Below, one piece after another: positions 39,520-51,100 of a stretch of 64,000 bases of DNA (position 1 is the stretch's first letter; the number at the start of each line of letters is the position of its first letter). The notes beneath the pieces are model-generated. The model was not told where the DNA came from. It ran no database searches and was given only the letters and a program-made list of their open reading frames with translations. Made by a program: the position numbers and the translations under genes. The DNA is from Kryptolebias marmoratus (lineage: Eukaryota > Chordata > Actinopteri > Cyprinodontiformes > Rivulidae), in NCBI RefSeq assembly GCF_001649575.2, contig NC_051450.1:15289327-15353326 (forward strand). The letters run 5' to 3'.

Positions 39520-39690
39520 CCCCCTAACAACATGACTCGAATGCAGCTAAGAGCCTGCTCGTGGCAGCTATTATTATAACGTGATGACAGGCCCAGTCAC
39601 AATCAGAGCCTGGCCATTCCTTTCATAATGAGCAGAGGACGAGGCACAGTGGACTGCTGTGATGAGACGCAACACGGGTGGGTGCTAGGA
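39520..39690. promoter_or_regulatory. Candidate conserved element upstream of agtr1
   Basis: Repeat-free: GTGATGACAGGCCCAGTCAC, CAATCAGAGCCTGGCCATTC and TTTCATAATGAGCAGAGGAC. About 0.4 kb before the candidate agtr1 first exon, so it could act on that gene. Confidence 0.3.
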
Positions 39691-39889
39691 GGTGATCTAA
39701 CCATTAAAAACTGTGTGCATGACTGCAACTTCTTAATCAAACTGCATTACTTAATGATGCAGTCTTATAAGATTGTGTAACAGGCTGAGATTTGTCGCTT
39801 AGATTGTATTAAAGTGATCGAAAGCAGACATTAAGAAAGGGAAGGAGAATAAAAGGATATATAGGGGAGAGGTAATGTTGTGCAAGAAC

Positions 39890-39992
39890 TTTACTCTGGT
39901 TGTTTGTGTCTCAGGGTGACTATACACTGTTGGCTAAATAGAGTTGAGCTGGGAAGAAACATAAGTGACTGGCTGCCTTATTATTCATTCAT

Positions 39993-40054
<62 letters not shown>

Positions 40055-40243
40055 GGAGGGTTTGTGGGGGTGTGGGATAGGGAGGGGGCTGTATGTGTGT
40101 CAGGCAGAAGTCCTGCTCGTCTCGCTCCACGATTTAAGTCAAATCAGAGGCAGTCACTGGCACACAGCTGCGGTGGTCTCTCTTATCTCTGCCTGTCTGT
40201 GACGCTCTGAATGCATCAGCAGCCTCCAGGTTCCACACCACAG
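39890..40243 (+). other. agtr1: Candidate non-coding first exon of agtr1
   Basis: A strong donor (CAG|GTAAGAG) follows position 40243. A TATATAGG-like sequence lies near 39858-39865, about 30 bases before the assumed start. The tract holds a TG/AG microsatellite and then complex sequence without a long reading frame. Splicing to the acceptor at 43963 would give a 3.7 kb intron. The start is only a guess from the TATA-like site; the exon could begin anywhere up to about 40200. Confidence 0.27.
40001..40054 (+). repeat. (TG)n(AG)n compound microsatellite
   Basis: TG units with one early interruption, then AG units. Lies inside the candidate agtr1 first exon or its promoter. Confidence 0.96.
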
Positions 40244-40395
40244 GTAAGAGCTCGCATCATTTTCAGGACTGTCTCGATAACTTTTTCTATAAAATATTCA
40301 CAGATTTTATTACACAAATGTTTAAAGTCACTTTATCTTTCTTAAACTGCTCAAATTATACTTTTTTTTTGTCCAGAAGCAGAAAGATTCATAAT

Positions 40396-40398
<3 letters not shown>

Positions 40399-40443
<45 letters not shown>
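40399..40443. repeat. (AT)n microsatellite
   Basis: About 22 AT units, just downstream of the candidate agtr1 first exon. Confidence 0.97.
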
Positions 40444-40444
<1 letters not shown>

Positions 40445-43400
40445 GTTGTATTTTAAAGCAAGTCTTTGCACAGAGTAAGTCCTTGTTCTAGTTTTATCTG
40501 TCATCTCGACCGGCACGGCCTCTCGTTGCTGTTTGCTCAAGTTATTCGCATGGAAGTCCTGCGAGCCCTTTAAAAAAAAACATGCTGTGAAATCCCGATG
40601 AGGAGAATCCACAACCGTATTGTGCAGCCTGTAGAAACAAAGGTTTCGTAGATCCACAGAAAATTTGATCTGTTTCCTGTTTGAGGAAACAAATAACGTA
40701 GCTCGGTGCCTTTTGAAAATTCTAACTTATGAAGAATCTCATCTCAAAACATTGATGGAAAAAAGGAGAATGGAGTCAAGAAAGCAAGAGAACTTATTGG
40801 GGAGAAAACAGGTAGGCCTGGAGCTGTTGAAGTGCAGTAAAACAAGCAATAATTTGGATTCATGTTTCACCTTCCTAAATGCTTATTTTACCTCGGATGT
40901 TTCCGGATTTAAAACAACGGCAGCTTCATGTTCCTGCAGTGAAATAATCCTCTAATAAACTATCACAACTTAACATAAGTGGGTGAGAAATGGATTTCTT
41001 ATCGGTCGTGTTATTGTAATCAAACATAGCAGTGCAGGACAAGAGTGATGACTCTGAGGCAGAGGTCTGTGTAAGTCACATGTACAGCAGAGTTTTGTAA
41101 ACAGTAATCTGTGGACATGGCTTCTGGAGCCTATCATAAGTTAGTTTGTGCACTTTTTCACTTATAATCCAAGTGTTTCTGAAAATACAGGCACACTGTG
41201 TGCACTCTTAAAATGTGCAATTATTTTTATTGTTGCAAAACGGATTGTTTAAGAGTTCTCAAACTGAAGTGACAACCTGTAATTGGAGACAAAAAAAGAG
41301 GAAGAGAGTTAAAGGAGGATACGGCTGAGATGCGGCATTCTTTTAGACATCCATATGCCTAATCTTCAAGGAGTATGACTAATAAATGACGTAATTGTGC
41401 GGTTTTAAAACTGCTGGTGCATAGTGGTGATAAATTTATGCTCCTGTGACATGTTAAACAGTGCAGGATGTAAAAAGTTGAAAGCGCCCATTGTTGCAGG
41501 GCTTCCTGTTGACCAAACAGGGCTGAAACGACGTTTAAACGAGAGGATGATCAGGAGATGGCAGGCTTAGAGGTGGTGCAGTGAGGTGAACTTCACTTCA
41601 TAATGGGCTGGTATAAATCATTAACTCCATCAAGCCAGGCGCTTTAGTGGCTCTCTCTTTGGGTGGCCAGATGGTGGTGCTCGTGTCAGAGCGGAGTGGT
41701 GCTTCAGAGCCGAGCCGCAGATAGCTCAGTTGACGGGAACCTTGTTTCTGTTCAAAACTTTCTCCAACTTTCCCGGCTTTTCGAAAGATTCCCATGATGT
41801 CACGCAGGAGGAAGCAACATTTAAACCCCTCTGAAAATAGGATTAGATGTTGCAACTATAGAGCCGCTCAGACGTCAGCCAGGGAGCTGTAGGGCAGAAA
41901 TGTCCCCAAACTTCCTCTTAATACTGATTTTTATCGTTCATTGTGACCAGCTTTTGTGTTTGCAATAAGCGCAGAGCCTCACAGTCTTTTGTCTTGTCTT
42001 TGAGGATGCAGCTTGCTCTTGTGGACCTTGTGAAGAAGATGTTTACCTTCCTGTCTGTGGTCACCCAGGGTTTATGGCTGCCATTCAGTAATGTGCCATC
42101 TCACTCGGAGCTATAGCTCACTGGACACAGTAACACTTAATAACCTGCTTCCGATCCACCTTCTGTCTGAGCCACCTCACCGCTTTTATAGGACTCACAT
42201 GCATATATGCACAGCAATGACTTTTAGCTGCGTTTATGTCACTGCCCTCACTATCAGCATTTCCCTCATGGAAAAATACTGGTGCTTAACTAGTGCTAAA
42301 AATTGTATACTGTCAGTTCCTTCCTGTTTTCCAGGATCGGAAATTGTCTAAGCATTGGATTTTGATTTAACTGATCTACTAATACTACTTCTTTTAAGAA
42401 TAGTGTGAATTTATAATCCACTGTTATGATCATTAAAAATTACCTGACATCTGAACTAGTGCTTTGCCGTGACATCAGTGACTGTGCAACAAACTTACAG
42501 AGATATTTCATTTTTCTGTTGCCCTTGGCGCTCGCGCCGCTTCCACGCTCCACAATTCCCACATCTGCAACCGATACGGTTGTTGCTTTAGTGCGCAGAG
42601 AATTCGCCCACCGAAAGCTGGTGGAAAATGAAGAGATCCTTCATTTAGAGATAAAACCTTCACACGTCACTGCTCAGACAGTTTTAACACCAATCAGAGG
42701 GCAGCAGGAATGCAGCCAGTGGAAGGTTTTCAGCTTGATTCCTGCTGTAAATCTTTGGTCTGCCTAAGCAAAGATATATTTACATCAACATCACTATGTT
42801 AGCTTGATATATCTATAAATTATTTCTCGTTTTTCTTCTGAGGCAGCTGTTAAATGTGAATAAAATCATATCGCTAGGTCGCCATCTTGTGGCAAGAACT
42901 ATACTTAGTTTAGTAAAAATAAATTCCAATTTGATCTGTCTGTTCTTCCTTAATATCTTTTTTATTCCTTTATCACCTACATAATTATTTAAATTGTCAT
43001 GGCATCATTGTGCTTGTTTAGCTGCTTTTTTTAACCTTTAACATCTGCTTTCTTTAATCTTTCCACAAAGATGTTATTTGCACATAATTAGTAACAGAAA
43101 TGTCTTTCTAGCTTAAATGTTTCACACAAAAAGGCTTATGTTAATATTATTACTTTAGTTGCACTAATGACACCAACTAAGCTTTTCTAATAAACATAAA
43201 GACTTTCAGCAAAACAGGAGGATTTGTTTTTTTACAACCATGTGATATTCTGCTCATACAAATGAAATAAAAGCCAAATAAAAAAAAAACTAGCCCCGAG
43301 GCAAATTTTCTGCAGCACGCAGGTTTGATTTTCTCACAGAGTGAAGTTTCCACAGAGCCGAATCCCTGCTGTCCTGTTTGTTTAGGTGTAGCTGATTAGA

Positions 43401-43589
43401 AGTTCTCATGCTGGGTACAGTGTATCTCTGCACGCCAAGGGTTTCAAATGTGACATGTCTTTTACAGTGACTGGAGCCTGAAAGCTCTCCGCGCTCCCTC
43501 CTCCCTCCTTCCTCCGTCCTCTGTGTTTAATGGTTTTGTTATCCGAGCTCGCACTTTGCCTTGCAACCTCAATTAACACAGGTCATAAC
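40444..43589. other. Presumed agtr1 5' intron or upstream region
   Basis: No coding exon is supported. Further non-coding agtr1 exons could lie here, as mammalian AGTR1 has several, but I cannot pick one by sequence alone. Confidence 0.45.
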
Positions 43590-43930
43590 ACGAAGCATAA
43601 ATGTTCTTCTGGGCGCTGTCAGTCCACCCAGATGGACAGGCCATTTGATAAACACCCTTTTACTCTTGCCGTTCATTAGCCCAGGGACGATTTAGAGGAG
43701 GCAGACCATCTGAATAATGATCTTTCAAAGGGCATTTTTGGAATATTGAATAACATGCAACATCTGCTTTTCATGGCTTCTTCATTTACAGAAATAACAT
43801 AAAGCTTCAGGATGGCTTTAATGTGCAGGTCTTTAATGAGCTGGTGTTGGGTGAGCACTTTCATGGGTGCTCGTGTGGATTAGCGTTTATGGGCCATGCC
43901 AGCGGTAATGACGGCTCCTCTCCCAGACTG
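43590..43930. promoter_or_regulatory. Candidate conserved element just upstream of the agtr1 coding exon
   Basis: Repeat-free and ordered: GACAGGCCATTTGATAAACA, CTTGCCGTTCATTAGCCCAG, GAATAATGATCTTTCAAAGG. It lies in the presumed last 5' intron of agtr1. No exon is supported. Confidence 0.28.
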
Positions 43931-43963
43931 TCTGTGACAGTTTTTCTTGTGTTTCTTTTATAG

Positions 43964-44089
43964 GACTCGCTGAGGCCCTCGCCCAAGGCCTGTATCAGTC
44001 ACCACAGACGTCCCCCGCTGACAGGGTTCGCCCCCCCTCCCCGCCTCTCCCGGTTTAAAAGTCCCAGGATTTGGCACTAAAAAGAGAAG
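43964..44089 (+). other. agtr1: agtr1 5' UTR part of the coding exon
   Basis: A pyrimidine-rich tract followed by TAG ends at 43963, which is a good splice acceptor 126 bases before the agtr1 ATG. Vertebrate AGTR1 genes typically have non-coding 5' exons spliced to one coding exon, so this fits. The exon boundary is inferred; no transcript data are available. Confidence 0.5.
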
Positions 44090-45181
44090 ATGCTGAACCG
44101 AACTGATGGAGTGGCAGAAGGGATAAACCTGTCGTGTGGCATGTCTGGAAGCCACAAATTCATCTTCACCCTGGTGCCCATCGTGTACAGCTGCAACTTT
44201 GTCATCGGCATCATCGGAAACAGCATGGTGGTGGCTGTCATCTACAGCTACATGAAGCTCAAAACAGTGGCCAACATTTTTGTTCTTAATCTTGCCGTGT
44301 CTGACCTCACATTCCTCATCACTCTTCCGATGTGGGCGATGGTCACTGCCACGGAGTATCACTGGCCCTTTGGGGTGTTCCTGTGTAAGACCAGTGCAGG
44401 AATGGTCATGTTCAACCTTTATACCAGCATTTTTTTCCTCACCGCTCTCAGCATTGACCGATACCTGGCCATTGTGCACCCGGTGCAATCACGGCGCTTC
44501 CGCACTGTGTTGTACGCACGCATCACTTGTGTCCTTATCTGGGTTTTTTCTTTATTGCTCAGTGTTCCCATAGTCCTGACCAGGGACATCCACCACATCG
44601 AAAACTCTAAGAAGACCGTGTGTGGGATACTGCACCCGTCGAAGGAAAACGAAGAGAAGTTAAAAAAACTCCTTCTGGCTATCAGCCTCATGAAAAGCTT
44701 GCTGGGCTTCCTGGTGCCATTCATCATCATCATCACCTGTTATTGCCTCATTGGACGGGCACTTTTGCAGGCAAAACACATTCAGAAGACGACCCGTTCC
44801 AGGGATGACGAGGTGCTGCGCATGCTCGCAGCAGCGGTCCTAGCCTTCTTCTTGTGCTGGGTGCCCCACCAGGTGTTCCACTTCATGCAGCTGTTCACTC
44901 AGCTCATGCCAGGGAAGCACTGCGCCATCCTAGAAATCATTGACACCGCCATGCCCTTCACCATTTGCATCGCCTACTTTAACAGCTGCGTCAACCCAAT
45001 CGTGTACAGCTTTGTGGGGCACAACTATCGCAAAAACTTGATACGTCTTTTGCGCTGCTCCTCTGTTAGAGGCACGAAGGCTCACCCGAGCATCAGCTCC
45101 AAGATGAGTGCCCTCTCTTTTCGTGCCTCTGAAGCACTGAGCCTTACAGTCAAAAGTAATGCTTCCTGTGATGTTAAGTGA
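44090..45181 (+). CDS. agtr1: Angiotensin II receptor type 1 (class A GPCR), single coding exon
   Basis: This 363-residue seven-helix receptor binds angiotensin II at the plasma membrane; the family signals mainly through Gq. Seen: Asn-X-Ser/Thr sites at N3 and N13, the TM2 aspartate D72 (LAVSD), W82 and Y90 of the ligand pocket, C99-C178 for the conserved disulfide, N109 in TM3, D123-R-Y, R165, K202 in LMKSLLGF (equivalent of human K199, which contacts the peptide's C-terminus), CWVPHQ in TM6 and NPIVY at 302-306. The tail SSKMSALSFRASE resembles mammalian AGTR1, not AGTR2. The loop between C178 and K202 is five residues longer than in the human protein and lacks the human glycosylation site there. 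The ATG is the first in a coding exon that probably starts at 43964 after a TTTCTTTTATAG acceptor. Which teleost duplicate (agtr1a or agtr1b) it is cannot be decided here. Confidence 0.96.
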   Translation: MLNRTDGVAEGINLSCGMSGSHKFIFTLVPIVYSCNFVIGIIGNSMVVAVIYSYMKLKTVANIFVLNLAVSDLTFLITLPMWAMVTATEYHWPFGVFLCKTSAGMVMFNLYTSIFFLTALSIDRYLAIVHPVQSRRFRTVLYARITCVLIWVFSLLLSVPIVLTRDIHHIENSKKTVCGILHPSKENEEKLKKLLLAISLMKSLLGFLVPFIIIITCYCLIGRALLQAKHIQKTTRSRDDEVLRMLAAAVLAFFLCWVPHQVFHFMQLFTQLMPGKHCAILEIIDTAMPFTICIAYFNSCVNPIVYSFVGHNYRKNLIRLLRCSSVRGTKAHPSISSKMSALSFRASEALSLTVKSNASCDVK

Positions 45182-45905
45182 CCAAAACTGAAACCAGGAA
45201 CGAAACCGGGTACAGTTTCTCCTTTTGGTTGTTGATCAGGAGGCTTGGGATACTGACTTTTCACGTATTTAAAACTCCAAAAAGCACTGGAGCATTTAGA
45301 ATGTCAAAAATATGGTATTCAGGGGCCTCTGTGAAACCAAAGGATGGTCACCAACATTACATGTCTCATAACTGGCTGTGCTAAGTATGTCAGTACCACT
45401 TCATCAGAAAAAACAAGCAGATCTACTTGGTAGAAAAGACCACGCATAAATAAATATCAATTATTCCATTACATATATGCTGTATAAGATTTTCTGCAGA
45501 ATTTTGTCAGCATCGTGAGGTAATGTATTGTTCAGTTTTGTGCGCTCAGCAGGTCTTTCACCAGTTTAAACAGTGATCAAGTGCAGTAATCTACTTCTGC
45601 ATGTTCTGCCAGCAGCTGCATGAGAAGAAAAAATGAACGCGTAACATGGTGTGGTGTAAATTTCCATCTGTAACATATTGGACTAAGATAACTAGTGCCT
45701 GTATGTTATGTGGTATTATCAAGTCTTTGTGAAAATGTACGTATCTGGGAGTAAAAATCAGAGAGGCACACAAACCCTCTGATTAGTGATATTTGTCAAT
45801 GTCTATGTGGTATTTAAAAGTGTTGATAGTTGTTTTGTTTTTTACTCTGTTTGTGTACATTTTGTGAATATATGAAAATATAAATAAAACTTAAAAACGT
45901 CAGCC
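45182..45905 (+). other. agtr1: agtr1 3' UTR with polyadenylation signal
   Basis: About 0.7 kb of non-coding sequence follows the agtr1 stop. AATAAA is at 45883-45888 in an AT-rich context, followed by a T-rich stretch at 45914. The end point is inferred from this signal. Confidence 0.6.
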
Positions 45906-46196
45906 ATGAGTTGATTTTTTTTATTACCTCAAAAGGGGACAAATTATCCTTACTAGTCATCAACAAAACATCTGCCCACTAAGGCCCAGCATTCCTTGAA
46001 GGAATCCATATTGCCCGCTGCCTTTCATGTCAGAGTCTTTAGCAAAGATCATCTTATCTTGTAAAATGACAAAGTTTTAGCCTTTATGGTCAAAGACTAA
46101 AACATGTTTTCTATTAACAGTTTTATCTATTGGTAGTATTTTAACTGAAAGCATCATTATGATCAAACGAAGCTTCACTGGAGGCTCCAGGGACTC
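45906..46196. other. Spacer after agtr1
   Basis: AT-rich spacer between the agtr1 polyadenylation signal and the zinc-finger pseudogene. Nothing recognisable. Confidence 0.5.
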
Positions 46197-46570
46197 TTAA
46201 ATACTTGTATTCAGTTGGTGCAAAAAATGTTGAAACGCTAATATTGAAATGCTTTTTTGTCTCAAATTTGATGCATTAAAACCTTGACTAGCTGATGGAG
46301 AAACAGACTCATCTCTCCCCAGTTCGACATTTAAAGCTTTTTCTTTAGTGTGGATTTTTTGATGGTATCTGAAAGATGCTCTGTGCCTGATTCTCTCCCC
46401 ACACACACTGCAGAGGTAAGGTTTTTCTCACATGTGAATAAGCTGCTGATCTCCTGAATCTCTTCCAACATACATCGCAGAGGTACGGTTTTCCTCCTGT
46501 GTGGAGGAGCTGATGATATTTCAAATTACACAGGTATGAGAAATTCTTCCCACACTCTTCGGCTGATCCT
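46197..46570 (-). pseudogene. Decayed C2H2 zinc-finger gene fragment
   Basis: Read on the minus strand from about 46556, the sequence gives [18 protein letters not shown] (a full C2H2 finger), then [16 protein letters not shown] (the usual HTGEKPY linker and the start of a second finger). The second finger breaks off with a frameshift near 46430. A third partial finger follows in another frame: [18 protein letters not shown] with linker TKEK. The fragment lacks a start and intact upstream exons. It is most likely a dead fragment of a zinc-finger gene inserted or left between agtr1 and cpb1; whether it is retro-copied cannot be told. Confidence 0.75.
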
Positions 46571-47529
46571 GCTGTGTGTCTCTGAAGCCACCCTCTCCTA
46601 CGTCAGGTTTCTCCTGTTTCATGCAGAACTGGTTCTTAAAAGCAAAGATCATTGGGAAGAAAGGAAAATAAACTCTCTTGTCCCATTCAAAGGTTATTTC
46701 AAATGTTTATATTTTGAGGAACTAGTTAAATCCAGATTTATATTCCTCAAGTATAACCAGATGCTACACATTACAGAATGAGTTTGTTCAAGCACACTAG
46801 AAAATAATTAATGTAACAGCTTCTTACTGCATTTATAAATAGAACATTATCTGGCAGTTTTGAATACAGTCTGATTTGTTTAGATGCTTCAGATTTCTCC
46901 TAGCAAACAGTTTTAATGTAACTTCTACATCCAAAGGAGTGTCAACAAAGAGAATTACCAAAACCTCAAATCTGCATAAAATGGCAACAGATAAAATAAC
47001 TTACATTGTTTGGCTGTCAGCTTCATATTCCTTCTCTCCTCTGTCCATGATTCATCTCAGGAATATTAAAAATAACACAATAGGTCTGGCTATAGACATC
47101 AAATAAAAGAAGATGCATTTTCAAAATACCCAAATAAAAGAGAGAAAATTCATTTAAACATCACAGAATTAAAAAGTGTCTCATTCCACTTTAGTTTGTG
47201 CAATCTGTGGTTAACTTTCACTTAAAAATGTTTTGTGAAAAAAAAAAAAACAAGTTCCAAACAGAAAATGTGAAATCGTTTCAATCAGTTTTGGGCCTCT
47301 TGAATATTTTGGTAAACTCACTAACCAACAGACTAAAAATTAATGAGAAAACAGTGTAAAATGGGTGTTTTTCCTACCATTTTTGTGAAAGTCTTCTGCT
47401 GGTTAACGAGGTCCTCTCACAGGTCTCAGAGATTTGAGAAATGCAGTGCTTGTTGTCATGGTGATCAAATATGAAACCAGTTTGAAAAATCCGGAATTGA
47501 TTCAAAAATATACAATAAAATTCCAATTA
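46571..47529. other. Spacer between pseudogene and repeat B
   Basis: AT-rich sequence. The first 80 bases may be further decayed zinc-finger linker sequence on the minus strand; the rest is unrecognised. Confidence 0.45.
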
Positions 47530-47870
47530 AAAAATAATAAAGTTAGCATTTCTGGAAAGAATGCGTATAACCTGCTGCTTTGCATGCCAAACATTTTAAC
47601 AAAGGTCTCACATCATCAGTGCTCAAAGTATGTGTTGGTGATGACTCTCAGCTACAATCACACCAAATTTAAGTTGGATTTTTGTAAAGTTGACTGATTT
47701 ATAGCTAAGGTCACTTGGCTGTGGTGGCCTTCTTGAATTGGATTGACTCCAAATGCTATCCAGATGTAAATGTACATGTAATTATTATTTTGTGAGAGTT
47801 TTATGAAAAATTGACTAGTGGCTCATGAGAGATTTCGTAAGCGCAACAAACAAATAAACACACAAACACA
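47530..47870 (+). repeat. Dispersed repeat B, copy 2
   Basis: AGCATTTCTGGAAAGAATGC, GTATGTGTTGGTGATGACTC, GGTCACTTGGCTGTGGTGGC and GATTGACTCCAAATG align with the other two copies. It fills most of the space just before the cpb1 promoter. Confidence 0.75.
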
Positions 47871-48080
47871 TACGGGCGCATTATTTTTTAATGGCTGCAG
47901 ATCTAAGATAAGGTTGCTATTAAGAGTAACCAAGGTTGAAGTTTCCACAAACATCTATTAATCATTGACTCTTCATTGTGAAGGTTCTTGTTCCTCCACG
48001 TGGCACAAAAAAAAAACGAAAAAAAGTGACACTAAACAGGTGCACAGAAGAGGATTGGTTGATCGGAGGCAGGCCGGTGC

Positions 48081-48087
48081 TTATAAG
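48081..48087 (+). promoter_or_regulatory. cpb1: TATA box of cpb1
   Basis: TTATAAG lies 36 bases before the cpb1 ATG at 48123. This implies a very short 5' UTR, usual for pancreatic digestive-enzyme genes. A CAGGTG E-box lies upstream at 48037-48042 and could bind the acinar bHLH factor PTF1A, but I see no clear TTTCCC half-site next to it. Confidence 0.7.
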
Positions 48088-48122
48088 TGCTGTTCGCAGA
48101 CAAGTTCGACTTTACTGCAAAC

Positions 48123-51100
48123 ATGAAGCTCCTCCTGGTTTTCGGACTGGTGGCTGTTGCTCTGGCTGACGTCACTCGTTTTGAGGGGTAAATTTTTCAT
48201 TTTGTAAAACAAAAGTTGTTTTGTTTTGTAAATTATGCTCAACGCTGAGGTTATCAAAGTGTCAGAAGTTGTGCTAATTATGGATTTAAACTTTGTTACC
48301 ACTGAGAGGTAAATTATATTAAATATTTCCAAATTATGCAGTTGAAGCGTAAGTTTGCATTTTTGTTAAATACTAACAGTGTGCTCCAAGTGAGGTGGAT
48401 ACAGTACTGGTAAAAAGTTACCATTCACACCTCATTTATAATATATTTTACTTAAAAAGGTGCAAACTTTCCTATAAGTTTTACAAGTCTTAGTCCAGTC
48501 CTAGATGACCATTTTTTAAAAGGAATTTTTGTTTTATATTTATGTTCGTTTGCTTTGCTGAGCAATTTAATGCTCATCTATGAGCCATTCAAGTGTAAGA
48601 AAAAACATTAAAACTCAAGGGATGAGCCATTGTTGTAACTGCACACTATTATAAGAGAGCTCTTAGCAAAAGACAAGTTTTTTACTGGGTCTTTAGGCAC
48701 ATTGTTACTGCAGTAAAGACACAATTTGTTTGTATGTTTTCAGTCATATCTGTGGAAAATGGCAAAAATCTGCGTATTTTTTAAATTTAGCTTAAGGTTG
48801 CAAATGTGCAGTTACGTTTTGTTTTACTTATGCCAAGTTTTAATAAGATATAAAATAAAGTTCAAAGAATATTCACAGAATTTAATATAATCAAAGTTGT
48901 TCCAAAAGTAGAAATAATAGGTTATTTTTAAAGAGCCCAAAAATATACTGTATGTTACTAATTAAGTAAAACCACTGGGAAAGTTCTAATGTTTTACTGT
49001 ATTTATAGCATCACCCATCTTTTTTTTTCTCTCTACAGAGACAAAGTCTTAAGACTGAAGCCAAAGCTGAATGAACATGTGACCTTCATTAAGGAGTTGG
49101 CTAACAGCATTGAGGTACTTACATACCTTTATACTCACCAAACGGTGCTATTTTCTTTGTTTAAAAGGGTTTAGCTGTATTTTAATGTTAGATGGGGTGA
49201 CATTTGACCGACTTTTAATAAATTAAAAAACTCAATGCCTATTTAGATGTACAAATTGTTATTTTATTTCCCTGTTTTTATTCCTTAAATCAAACTTTGT
49301 AGCTACACTATAGCTCCTCATCCTTCAGTAACATGAAAGCTTATTTTTGAGGTTCAAATCTCTGAATTTGTATTGGACTTTGATGCCACCTGCAGGTCGA
49401 CATGTGGAGCCCTGAGAGCTCTGAACAGGTGACCACCGACATCGAAGTGGACATCCACATACCGGCCAAGTACCTCGACATAGTGTACACCATGTTGGGA
49501 CAGAGCGACATGGAGCATCAGTAAGTCCAAAATGTGCAAAATAAAATCAATTCTCATTTTTATCAATACAATATATTCAAATCATCATGATGCTATGATG
49601 CAATTTCTCCTTAGGATTCTTATTGAGGATGTTCAGGCTGCTATCGAGGGTCAGGCTGACAGTGGAGGGTCTCCCAGAGCCCACAGTTACACCAAGTACA
49701 ACACCTGGAGCGACGTAAGACGGAAAAAACAACTTCAAATCCCAGTTTCAGTCCTGAAAAGATCTGTTTTCTTAAATATTATATTAACATTTTGATCTGT
49801 TGTTTTTCTTTTATATTTTAGATCCAAAACTGGATGAACTCCATTTCCTCCTCCAACCCTAATCTGATCAGCAAGCAGGTGATTGGAAACACATATGAGG
49901 GCCGCCCCATGACTGTCCTGAAGGTAATTCACGCTACGATTTGAAAAGCATTCCTACATATTCAGGAATTGTAGTTTATTGTACAAATCTGTTTAAAACC
50001 TACAGCTCGGAAAGGCGTCCAGCTCTGCTAAGCCTGCCATCTTCATGGACTGTGGTATCCACGCCAGAGAGTGGATCTCCCCCGCTTTCTGCCAGTGGTT
50101 TGTCAAAGAGGTAACAGACATGTGCTTCACAAATATTATTAGCTAGCAGCTTTTACTCATTTTAATGGAATTTCTTTTTGTTTTCGCAATCTTCCTCAGG
50201 CTCTGTCCACCTATGGCAGTGATTCTCAGATGACCAGCCTGCTCAACCAGATGGACGTCTTCGTTCTGCCCGTCTTTAACATCGATGGCTATGCGTACAC
50301 TCACACAAACGTATGCTACAGTCTAGTCTTACACAAACTCTGCTATGTGCATTCTGCGGATTTGCTAAATGTGCATTTCGTCCTCTTGGGAACTTTAGAA
50401 CAGGATGTGGAGAAAGACTCGCTCCTCGCGATCTGGGTCCAGTTGCGTTGGAGCCGATCCCAACAGGAACTTTGACGCTGGATGGTGCAGTAAGTGGAGC
50501 ATCTAAAAATTGGTCAGAATGCAAACTCTTGAATTGTTGCCACACTTTAAAGTTCACTACATCTTTTATTTTGATTTGTTTACTTTTGTTTTGCTGTCAC
50601 TTTCAAATAGAATTCAAACGTGTGGACTAAAAGTGGATTTTACCAAAAAAAAAGATCTTTTACGTGAAGCTGAAATAAAAATAAAAATCTTAGAGAAAAA
50701 CAAAAAACACACGAGGAGCAGGAAAAAGCCTACAAAAATCCAGATAGACAACAAAAGGATAAGGTGTAAAAAGATCGGAACAAAACTTTAAAAAAGCAGA
50801 CCAGAAAATAAAAAAATCTTTTAAAAAATAACTTTTATCTTGCCTTTTGCTGCTTCTAGTTTTTAGCTAGCATGCTGATACTTTCATCATTTAAATAGTG
50901 TTTTGCTTCTTTCAGCTTCATCAGCATATTTCAGCAAAGTTATTCAACTCTCAGCATTCATGCTGCATTTTAACAGAAAACACAATTTCTCTCATTTTCC
51001 TAACGGGTTCTTACCACCTTCTTGTTATAAACGCTTTTCTAAATTGTCACTGCAGCCCTTGGAGCCTCCAGTAACCCCTGCAGTGACACCTTCTGTGGCT

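Noticed and set aside
43958..44488. 176-residue frame on the minus strand
   Set aside because: It is the antisense shadow of the conserved agtr1 coding exon.
50510..50791. 93-residue Lys-rich frame in cpb1 intron 8
   Set aside because: Product of A-rich intron sequence between well-defined exons 8 and 9.
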